From an uncultured Clostridia bacterium (GTDB taxonomy: Bacteria > Bacillota > Clostridia > Oscillospirales > Oscillospiraceae), in NCBI GenBank assembly GCA_947169005.1, contig CAMVOG010000100.1, forward strand, positions 1 to 8,069: a stretch of DNA of 8,069 bases, in the 5' to 3' direction. This document shows positions 1 to 5,775 of the stretch, piece after piece. Numbering within the stretch: the first letter of the stretch is position 1; every line of letters begins with the position of its first letter. A model generated the notes under the pieces. It did no database searches and had not been told where the DNA came from. It saw nothing but the letters and a program-made list of their open reading frames with translations. Both the position numbers and the translations under genes were made by a program.

Positions 1-326
1 AGCTGGACCTCAAGGGCCAGCAGCTGGTGGTGGATTTCGACGAGCGCCGCGCCGCCTATTCCTTCGAGATGCTCAGCGAGCTGGAGCCTGCCTACGCCAT
101 GACGGTGCATAAGTCCCAGGGCAGCGAGTACCGGGCGGTGATCCTCTCTCTGATGAAGGGAGCCGGGAGCCTCATGAGCCGGGCGGTGCTGTACACCGCT
201 GTCACCCGGGCCCGGGAGCTCTTGATCCTGGTGGGCGACCCCGACCTGGCCGCCTCCATGGTGGCCAACGACAGGACCCAGCGCCGCTACAGCGGCCTGC
301 GCATCCGCCTGGTGAACGGCGGATGA
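1..326 (+). CDS. recD2: RecD2-type ATP-dependent DNA helicase, C-terminal end (partial)
   Basis: This is the 3' end of a superfamily 1B helicase; reading starts in frame at base 3 and the N-terminus lies before the window. About 107 residues remain. They carry the UvrD_C_2-type region: an acidic strand (VDFDERRAAY), then the motif TVHKSQGSEY, and near the end YTAVTRARELLILVG, which holds the motif VI arginine. This pairing is typical of RecD and RecD2. RecD2 (RecD in bacteria without RecBC) is a 5'-3' DNA helicase linked to repair and replication-fork maintenance. The closing YSGLRIRL is also typical of RecD2. The stop codon overlaps the start of the next gene as ATGA, so the two are probably translationally coupled. 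RecD2 rather than TraA or another relative is inferred from the C-terminal sequence and the neighbouring comF. Confidence 0.85.
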   Translation, partial: LDLKGQQLVVDFDERRAAYSFEMLSELEPAYAMTVHKSQGSEYRAVILSLMKGAGSLMSRAVLYTAVTRARELLILVGDPDLAASMVANDRTQRRYSGLRIRLVNGG

Positions 327-979
327 CGGGGCATTTTTCTCTGCTGGACCTCTTTTATCCCCGGCGCTGCGTATTTTGCGGGCACGTTCTGGATAAAAAT
401 GTCCTGGAGGGGGTCTGCCCGGACTGCGCCGCCTCCCTGCCCCGGACCGGGGGCGGCTGGCGGACCAAGGGGGAGTTCTTCGATTACTGCGTTTCGCCCT
501 TTTATTACGAGGGGCTCGCGGCGGAGGCGGTGAAGGCCCTTAAATTCCGGGGCCGCAGCGGGGCGGGCCGGCGCCTGGGCAAGCTGCTGGCGCCCTGCGT
601 CCGGGACCGGGCCGGGGACTGGGACCTGATCTGCTACGTGCCCCTCAGCCGCCGCCGGGAGCGGGAGCGGGGCTATTGTCAGACCCGCCTGCTGGCGGAG
701 GCCGCGGCGAAGGAGCTGGGGCGGCCCTGCGTCCCGGCGCTGAAAAAGACCCGGCATACCCCGCCCAATTCCGGCCTGCGGGGACTGGCGGCCCGCCGGG
801 CCAACGTCAGCGGGGCCTTCACCGTCGTGAAGCGGGAGGCGGTCTCGGGCCGGAACGTGCTTCTGATCGACGACGTGATCACCACCGGGGCCACCCTGGG
901 GGAATGCGCCCGCGTCCTGCGCATGGCGGGCGCCAACCGCGTCGTCTGCGCGACGCTGTGCAAGGTGAAGAAAAAATGA
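323..979 (+). CDS. comF: ComF family phosphoribosyltransferase-like protein
   Basis: This 218-residue protein has the two marks of ComF. An N-terminal zinc-finger-like pair of CxxC motifs lies at C16/C19 and C32/C35, and a type I phosphoribosyltransferase domain follows. The PRPP-binding loop is VLLIDDVITTGATL, residues 179-192, with the paired aspartates at 183-184. Upstream, the segment YVPLSRRRERERGYCQ matches the conserved family block. In naturally competent bacteria ComF acts on incoming single-stranded DNA after uptake, with DprA and the ComFA helicase. In many Clostridia the gene is present without proven competence, so its role here is open. Length is normal. The ATG overlaps the recD2 stop, and no strong Shine-Dalgarno is visible, which fits coupled translation. 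Confidence 0.9.
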   Translation: MTGHFSLLDLFYPRRCVFCGHVLDKNVLEGVCPDCAASLPRTGGGWRTKGEFFDYCVSPFYYEGLAAEAVKALKFRGRSGAGRRLGKLLAPCVRDRAGDWDLICYVPLSRRRERERGYCQTRLLAEAAAKELGRPCVPALKKTRHTPPNSGLRGLAARRANVSGAFTVVKREAVSGRNVLLIDDVITTGATLGECARVLRMAGANRVVCATLCKVKKK

Positions 980-1009
980 ATTCCGCAGGAAGTTTTTAAC
1001 CCTTCATCC

Positions 1010-1016
1010 GGGAGGT
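1010..1016 (+). promoter_or_regulatory. Ribosome binding site of mreB
   Basis: GGGAGGT lies six bases before the ATG at 1023. It is the best Shine-Dalgarno in the window and fixes the mreB start. The 43 bases between comF and mreB show no terminator and no convincing promoter, so mreB may be read from the upstream genes but translated independently of them. Confidence 0.75.
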
Positions 1017-1022
1017 ATAACT

Positions 1023-2060
1023 ATGATATTCGGCAAGGAGATCGGCGTGGACCTGGGCAGCTCCAGCACCATCGTGACGGCGCGGGGGCGGGGCGTCCTG
1101 CTGCGGGAGCCCACCGTGGCCGCCGTGGATAAGAACAGCGGCAAGCTGCTGGGCGTGGGCGTGGAGGCCCAGAAGATGCTGGGGCGCACCCCCGGCAACA
1201 TCGTGGCCATCCGGCCCGTCCGGGGCGGCGCTGTCTCGGACTTTGAGATGACGGAGCGGCTTTTGCGGGAGCTGCTGAAAAAGATCAGCTCCTTCAGCCT
1301 GCTCAAGCCCAGCCTGCTCATCGCCGTGCCCGGCGGCGTCAGCGAGATCGAGGAGCGGGCCGTGGTGGAGGCGGGGCTCCAGGCCGGGGCCCGGCGTGTC
1401 TTCCTCATTGAGGGCACCGTGGCCGCCGCCCACGGCGCGGGACTGGATATTTCCCAGCCCGCCGGGCGCATGGTGGTGGACGTGGGCGGCGGCACGACGG
1501 ACATCGCCGTGCTGAGCCTGGACGGTGTCGTGGAGTCCCGCTCCATGAAAACGGCGGGGGAGAGCTTCGACGAGGCCATCGTCCGCTATGCCAAGCGCAA
1601 GCACCAGGTCCTGATCGGGGAGCGGACGGCGGAGGATATCAAGCTGAACTTAGGCTGCGTTTACCACAGCGAGCGGGACGACGTGATGGAGGTCCGGGGC
1701 CGGGATATGCTCACGGGCCTGCCCCGCATGTTCACCATCCATTCCGAGGAAATGCTGGAGGCCTTCGAGGAGGTCACGGAGGACCTGCTGGAGGGCATCC
1801 GGAGCGTGCTGGAGGCCACCCCGCCGGAGCTGGCGGCGGATATCGCCGTGAACGGCATCACCCTTTGCGGCGGCGGCAGCATGCTCTGGGGCCTGGATAA
1901 GCTCATCGAGGCCAACACCGGCATCCGCACCCACCTGGCGGACGACCCGGATTCCTGCGTGGCCTACGGCATCGAAAAGGCCCTGTCCTGGCTGGGGGAC
2001 ATGCAGGAGGGGCCCATCAACCTCATGCGGCGAAAGCAGATGCGCTATGGCCGGGAGTGA
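1023..2060 (+). CDS. mreB: MreB/Mbl-family actin-like cell shape ATPase
   Basis: This 345-residue protein is collinear with MreB. It has phosphate-1 motif GVDLGSSSTIV (residues 8-18), phosphate-2 motif VVDVGGGTTDIAV (about 152-164, Thr158), the block LIGERTAEDIK, ARGRD-like RGRDMLTGLP, then TPPELAADI and adenosine motif GITLCGGGSMLWGLD. MreB filaments under the membrane guide lateral wall synthesis. The conserved active-site stretch normally reading IEEPMAAAIG is IEGTVAAAHG here (130-132 = EGT). The glutamate that lies just before proline in MreB, and in the related NEP of DnaK, is glycine at position 131. The C-terminus runs about 20 residues past the usual end with a basic tail. mreC and mreD do not follow; radC does, overlapping by 14 bases. 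The family call is firm; which paralogue (MreB, Mbl, MreBH-like) is uncertain. Confidence 0.93.
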   Translation: MIFGKEIGVDLGSSSTIVTARGRGVLLREPTVAAVDKNSGKLLGVGVEAQKMLGRTPGNIVAIRPVRGGAVSDFEMTERLLRELLKKISSFSLLKPSLLIAVPGGVSEIEERAVVEAGLQAGARRVFLIEGTVAAAHGAGLDISQPAGRMVVDVGGGTTDIAVLSLDGVVESRSMKTAGESFDEAIVRYAKRKHQVLIGERTAEDIKLNLGCVYHSERDDVMEVRGRDMLTGLPRMFTIHSEEMLEAFEEVTEDLLEGIRSVLEATPPELAADIAVNGITLCGGGSMLWGLDKLIEANTGIRTHLADDPDSCVAYGIEKALSWLGDMQEGPINLMRRKQMRYGRE

Positions 2061-2772
2061 AAAGAACCTCCATGAGGGCCACCGGGAGCGGCTGCGGCAG
2101 CGCTTCCTCCGAGAGGGGCTGGAGAGCTTTCAGGAGCATGAGGTCCTGGAGCTGCTGCTGACCTATGCCATCCCCCGCGCGGACGTGAACGGCACGGCCC
2201 ACCGCCTTATGGAGCGCTACGGCAGCCTGGCCGCCGCGCTGAACGCGCCCCTGTCCTCTCTGACCCAGGTGGAGGGCGTCGGGGAGCGGGCCGCGGCCTT
2301 TCTGAAGCTGCTGCCCCAGCTTCTGCGGCGCTACCAGCTCTCTCTGCTCCGCTGGGAGCGGGAGGGGCGGGTGGACAGCATCGAGAAGGCGGGGCGATAC
2401 CTGCTGCCCTACTTCGTCAGCCGGGACAAGGAGCAGGTCTGGCTCCTCTGCCTGGACCAGGGGGAGTATCCGCTGAACTGCGTCTGCCTGGCCGAGGGCT
2501 CCGAGGCCTTCGCCTCCCTCTCGGTGAAAAACCTGGTGGCCGCGGCGGTGCGGGAGGGCTCCGACAGCGTGATCCTGGCCCATAACCATCCCCGCGGCGT
2601 GGCCATGCCCTCCCGGGAGGACGTGGCCTCCACCGTTGCCCTCTCCGAGGCCCTGGGGCTGGTAGGCGTGCGCCTGGTTGACCATCTGATCGTGGTGGGG
2701 GAGGAATTCGCCTCCCTGGCGGAGTGCGGCTTCTTCGCGGGCAGCTGGGAGCAGCTGCAAAAGACGGAATAA
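2047..2772 (+). CDS. radC: RadC/JAB-domain protein
   Basis: This 241-residue protein has the two-part RadC layout. An N-terminal helix-hairpin-helix region covers about residues 9-95 (HEGHRERLRQRF, then LTQVEGVGERAAAFL). A C-terminal JAB/MPN domain follows, with the metal-binding HxH-x10-D motif: H179, H181 and D192 within HNHPRGVAMPSRED. It ends with the usual DHLIVVGEEFASLAECGFF. The position held by glutamate in many RadC proteins, 17 residues before the first histidine, appears to be Asn162. The family is widespread, but its biochemical role is unsettled; the historical link to DNA repair in E. coli was withdrawn. The ATG lies inside mreB with no clear Shine-Dalgarno, so translation is probably coupled. 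No other in-frame start fits, because the conserved block begins at residue 9. radC next to mreB is a common Firmicutes arrangement. Confidence 0.92.
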   Translation: MAGSEKNLHEGHRERLRQRFLREGLESFQEHEVLELLLTYAIPRADVNGTAHRLMERYGSLAAALNAPLSSLTQVEGVGERAAAFLKLLPQLLRRYQLSLLRWEREGRVDSIEKAGRYLLPYFVSRDKEQVWLLCLDQGEYPLNCVCLAEGSEAFASLSVKNLVAAAVREGSDSVILAHNHPRGVAMPSREDVASTVALSEALGLVGVRLVDHLIVVGEEFASLAECGFFAGSWEQLQKTE

Positions 2773-2785
2773 GGGGGAGACGGGC

Positions 2786-4756
2786 ATGGCGGAGTTTCAG
2801 GTAGTCAGCGAATACGCCCCCGCGGGGGACCAGCCGGAGGCCATCGAGGCCCTGGCCCGGGGCGCCGAGGCGGGCATCGAGGAGCAGACGCTGCTGGGCG
2901 TCACGGGCTCCGGCAAAACTTATACCATGGCCAAGGTCATCGAGCGGCTCCAGCGCCCCACCCTGGTGCTGGCCCACAACAAGACCTTGGCGGCCCAGCT
3001 CTGCGCCGAGTTCAAGGAGTTTTTTCCCCATAACGCGGTGGAATATTTCATCAGCTATTACGACTATTATCAGCCCGAGGCCTACATCCCCCATACGGAT
3101 ACCTACATCGAGAAGGACGCCGCCATCAACGACGAGATCGAGCGCCTGCGCCACTCCGCCACCTCCGCCCTCTTTGAGCGGCGGGACGTGATCGTGGTGG
3201 CCTCCGTCTCCTGCATCTACGGCCTGGGGGACCCCATCGACTACAAAAACATGGTCATCTCCTTCCGGGAGGGCCAGACCCGGGACCGGGACGAGGTCAT
3301 CAAAAAGCTCATCGAGATCCGCTACGAGCGCAACGACATTGCCTTTGACCGCAATATGTTCCGCGTCCGGGGAGATACCATCGAGATCTTCCCGGTCTAC
3401 GCCAAGGACTATGCCCTGCGGGTGGAGTTCTTCGGGGACGAGATCGACCGCATCAGCGAGATCAACCCCGTCACCGGGGCGGTGAACCGCCGCCTGGCCC
3501 ACGCCGCCGTCTACCCTGCCTCCCACTACGTCACCACCCGGGAGAAGATGGAGCGGGCCATCGGCGAGATCGAGGCGGAGATGGAGGCGCGCTGCGCCTG
3601 GTTCAAGCAGGAGGGCAAGCTGGTGGAGGAACAGCGCCTGCGCCAGCGCACCATGTACGATATCGAAATGATGCGGGAGATCGGCTATTGCAGCGGCATC
3701 GAGAACTATTCCCGCATCATCAGCGAGCGGGCTCCCGGCAGCGCCCCCATGACCCTGCTGGACTATTTTCCCAAGGACTTCATTCTGCTTGTGGACGAAT
3801 CTCACGTGACGCTGCCCCAGGTGCGGGCCATGTACGCCGGGGACCACGCCCGCAAGGCGAGTCTCATTGAATACGGCTTCCGCCTGCCCAGCGCCTTCGA
3901 TAACCGCCCTCTGAGCTTTGATGAATTCTCCGAGCGGATCAACCAGGTCATCTACGTTTCCGCCACCCCGGCGGAGTATGAGCGCACCCGCTCCGGCCAG
4001 ATCGTGGAGCAGATCATCCGCCCCACGGGCCTGCTGGACCCGAAGGTGGAGGTGCGGCCCGTGGAGGGGCAGATCGACGACCTGCTGAGCGAGATCAACA
4101 TCCGCGCCGAGCGGAAGGAGCGGGTGCTGGTGACGACCCTCACCAAGCGCATGGCCGAGGATCTGACGGAGTATCTGCAAAAGGCCGGGGTCCGCGTGCG
4201 CTATATGCATCACGACATCAACTCCCTGGAGCGCATGGAGATCGTGCGGGACCTGCGCCTGGGCGAATTTGACGTGCTGGTGGGCATCAACCTGCTGCGG
4301 GAGGGCCTGGACCTGCCGGAGGTCTCCCTGGTGGCGATCCTGGACGCGGATAAGGAGGGCTTTCTCCGCAGCGAGACAAGCCTCATCCAGACCATCGGCC
4401 GCGCCGCCCGCAACGCCCAGGGCCTCGTCATCATGTACGCCGACACCGTCACGCCCTCCATGCGCCTGGCCATCGACGAGACGGAGCGCCGCCGGGAGAA
4501 GCAGAACGCCTTCAACGAGGCCCACGGCATCGTGCCGAAGACCATCATCAAGTCCGTGCGGGATCTGATCGAGATCTCCCGCCCCGACGAGGGCGGCGCC
4601 CGCCGCGCCGACGGCGTGAAGATGACCCGCAAGGAGCGGGAGGACGCCATCGCCAAGCTGGAAAAGGAGATGCAGCGGGCCTCCAAGCTGCTGGAATTCG
4701 AGTACGCCGCCGTCCTGCGCGACCGCATCATCAAGCTGCGGGCAGAGAAGAATTGA
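2786..4756 (+). CDS. uvrB: UvrABC system protein B
   Basis: This is full-length UvrB at 656 residues. UvrB receives damaged DNA from UvrA, opens the strands, and recruits UvrC for dual incision in nucleotide excision repair. Visible in order: Walker A GVTGSGKT (38-45), the damage-verifying beta-hairpin region YYDYYQPEAYIP (91-102), the DESH box (337-340), YVSATPAEYERT, the helicase domain block GINLLREGLDLPEVSLVAILD with QTIGRAARN, and the C-terminal UVR domain (about 618-653) that contacts UvrC. No key residue is missing. A GGGGGAGA Shine-Dalgarno at about 2773-2780 supports the ATG, 13 bases after radC. uvrA, often next to uvrB, is not here; plsY follows with its own likely promoter. Transcription is probably from upstream, and no SOS (LexA) box was recognised. 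Confidence 0.98.
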   Translation: MAEFQVVSEYAPAGDQPEAIEALARGAEAGIEEQTLLGVTGSGKTYTMAKVIERLQRPTLVLAHNKTLAAQLCAEFKEFFPHNAVEYFISYYDYYQPEAYIPHTDTYIEKDAAINDEIERLRHSATSALFERRDVIVVASVSCIYGLGDPIDYKNMVISFREGQTRDRDEVIKKLIEIRYERNDIAFDRNMFRVRGDTIEIFPVYAKDYALRVEFFGDEIDRISEINPVTGAVNRRLAHAAVYPASHYVTTREKMERAIGEIEAEMEARCAWFKQEGKLVEEQRLRQRTMYDIEMMREIGYCSGIENYSRIISERAPGSAPMTLLDYFPKDFILLVDESHVTLPQVRAMYAGDHARKASLIEYGFRLPSAFDNRPLSFDEFSERINQVIYVSATPAEYERTRSGQIVEQIIRPTGLLDPKVEVRPVEGQIDDLLSEINIRAERKERVLVTTLTKRMAEDLTEYLQKAGVRVRYMHHDINSLERMEIVRDLRLGEFDVLVGINLLREGLDLPEVSLVAILDADKEGFLRSETSLIQTIGRAARNAQGLVIMYADTVTPSMRLAIDETERRREKQNAFNEAHGIVPKTIIKSVRDLIEISRPDEGGARRADGVKMTRKEREDAIAKLEKEMQRASKLLEFEYAAVLRDRIIKLRAEKN

Positions 4757-4790
4757 AAAGAGCGGCAGAGAAAAAAACACAAAAAAACTC

Positions 4791-4819
4791 TTTCCATCCG
4801 GCGCAAACTATGCTAATAT
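4791..4819 (+). promoter_or_regulatory. Probable promoter of plsY
   Basis: In the AT-rich gap between uvrB and plsY, TTTCCA (4791-4796, four of six matches to TTGACA) is followed after 17 bases by TAATAT (4814-4819). TGC directly upstream makes it an extended -10. An overlapping TATAAA (4817-4822) is an alternative -10. The gap is sharply richer in A/T than the genes on either side. No terminator after uvrB is seen, so readthrough is also possible. Confidence 0.5.
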
Positions 4820-4857
4820 AAATCCATAGAAAGACAAAACGAAAGCGGGGGTTCAGG

Positions 4858-5685
4858 ATGTTGACTTTTTGCCTTTTCGTCATTGCCATCGTCGCGTATC
4901 TGCTCGGCGCGGTAAATGGAGCGATCATTGCTTCAAAGTATATTTTCAAAAAGGATATTCGGGATTTTGGCAGCGGCAACGCGGGGCTGACGAATTTCTA
5001 CCGCATTTTCGGCACGAAGGGTATCCTCATCGTGCTGGCCATCGACATTCTGAAAACCGCGGCGGCGGTGTTTTTGGGCTGGGTCCTGCTGCATATCTAC
5101 GGCTACGGCATGGTGGGCAAGCTCTTTGCGGGCTTCTTCGTGATGCTGGGCCACGCCTTCCCCGTCTATTACGGCTTTAAGGGGGGCAAGGGCGTCCTCT
5201 GCGGCGGCATCCTGGTGCTGATGCTGGATTGGCGCATCGGGCTGATCTGCTGGGCCGTCTTCGCCCTGGCCGTTCTCTTTACGCGCTACGTTTCCCTGGG
5301 CTCCATCTGCGCGGGCATCATGCTCCCCATCGGCGTCGCCATCTTCGGCGGCTGGTGGCTCCAGGTGGTGCTGGGCGTGGCCTGCGGGCTGCTGCTGGTC
5401 ATTATGCACCGGGAGAATATCTTCCGGCTGATCGCCGGGAAGGAGCGGAAGCTCAGCTTCGGCGGGGCGGACGACAAGCGCCGCCAGGCCCGCCGGGACA
5501 AGTGGGCCGAGCGCCGGGCTGAGGCGGAGGCTGAGCGGGAGGCCGCCAGAGCCGCCAGAGAGGCCGAGGCTGCCGCCGGGGAGGCGGAGGAGGCCGCGGA
5601 GGAAGAGGCACGGGAACAGGCCGGGGCCGCCCGGAAGCGCGCTTTCCGCCTGCTGGAAGAGGAAACGGACGAAGAAGACAATTGA
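4858..5685 (+). CDS. plsY: Glycerol-3-phosphate acyltransferase PlsY with long charged tail
   Basis: PlsY moves the acyl group from acyl-phosphate (made by PlsX) to glycerol-3-phosphate, the first step of phospholipid synthesis, in the membrane. The first ~200 residues match the family: a hydrophobic N-terminus, motif 1 SGNAGLTN (39-46, with Leu where Ala is usual), motif 2 GHAFPVYYGFKGGKG (98-112), and motif 3 HRENIFRLIAGKE (184-196), separated by membrane segments. Normal members end near here, at about 200-215 residues. This one continues to 275 with a tail rich in Arg, Ala and Glu (about 204-275), predicted helical or coiled coil, turning acidic at the end (EEETDEEDN). The last codons and the stop lie in a repeat, so the end of the tail may be recent. 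The ATG is preceded by a G-rich but imperfect Shine-Dalgarno. Confidence 0.95.
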   Translation: MLTFCLFVIAIVAYLLGAVNGAIIASKYIFKKDIRDFGSGNAGLTNFYRIFGTKGILIVLAIDILKTAAAVFLGWVLLHIYGYGMVGKLFAGFFVMLGHAFPVYYGFKGGKGVLCGGILVLMLDWRIGLICWAVFALAVLFTRYVSLGSICAGIMLPIGVAIFGGWWLQVVLGVACGLLLVIMHRENIFRLIAGKERKLSFGGADDKRRQARRDKWAERRAEAEAEREAARAAREAEAAAGEAEEAAEEEAREQAGAARKRAFRLLEEETDEEDN

Positions 5686-5712
5686 CAATGGATAATTGAC
5701 AATGGACAATGA
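5680..5712 (+). repeat. 13-base tandem repeat at the plsY 3' end
   Basis: AATTGACAATGGA occurs at 5680-5692 and again at 5694-5706, a 14-base step, followed by a partial third copy (GGACAATGAA). The stop codon of plsY (5683-5685) lies in the first copy. AT-rich tracts of this ATTGACAATGG type are, from memory, common dispersed repeats in gut Firmicutes. Each copy also contains a perfect TTGACA. The first copy, with GACAAT at 5705-5710 after 17 bases, could serve as a weak promoter for the next gene. Confidence 0.75.
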
Positions 5713-5715
5713 AGG

Positions 5716-5752
5716 GGACGGTTTCTTTGGGCTTTGAACAAAGGGACCGTCC
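5716..5752. repeat. Imperfect palindrome, REP-like hairpin
   Basis: Bases 5716-5729 (GGACGGTTTCTTTG) pair with 5739-5752 (CAAAGGGACCGTCC) to form a 14-bp stem: 12 Watson-Crick pairs, two G-U pairs in RNA, and a nine-base loop (5730-5738). The GGGGACGGTTTCTTT core resembles a family of short palindromic repeats that I recall as common in clostridial genomes. Some of these are thought to be mobilised by IS200-like TnpA/RAYT transposases. No such gene is in the window. No T-run follows on either strand, so this is not a standard terminator, though it could stabilise or attenuate the transcript between plsY and the permease. Confidence 0.7.
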
Positions 5753-5775
5753 GTTGCATTCAGAGGGGGAAGGGC

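Noticed and set aside
4269..4568. A 99-codon + strand frame inside uvrB
   Set aside because: It is an alternate frame within the conserved helicase domain of uvrB. Its product is an Arg/Ser/Trp-rich shadow with no ribosome binding site.
2417..4780. A very long open frame (about 787 codons) on the minus strand
   Set aside because: It lies entirely antisense to radC and uvrB, both firmly identified. Its translation is a low-complexity mix of His, Gln, Leu and Asp typical of the antisense of GC-rich genes, and it has no recognisable domain.
4757..4793. A possible terminator after uvrB (AAAGAG ... CTCTTT)
   Set aside because: The stem would be six mostly A-T pairs around a loop of about 25 bases with no following T-run. 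It is better read as AT-rich promoter-flanking sequence.
5716..5760. The palindrome after plsY as an intrinsic terminator
   Set aside because: The stem is strong, but it is followed by GTTGCATTC rather than a T-run, and the minus strand also lacks one.
5734..5775. An upstream ATG that would add 14 residues to the permease
   Set aside because: It sits within the loop and right arm of the palindrome, has no ribosome binding site, and the added residues are not like a permease N-terminus. ATG 5776 has a G-rich Shine-Dalgarno.
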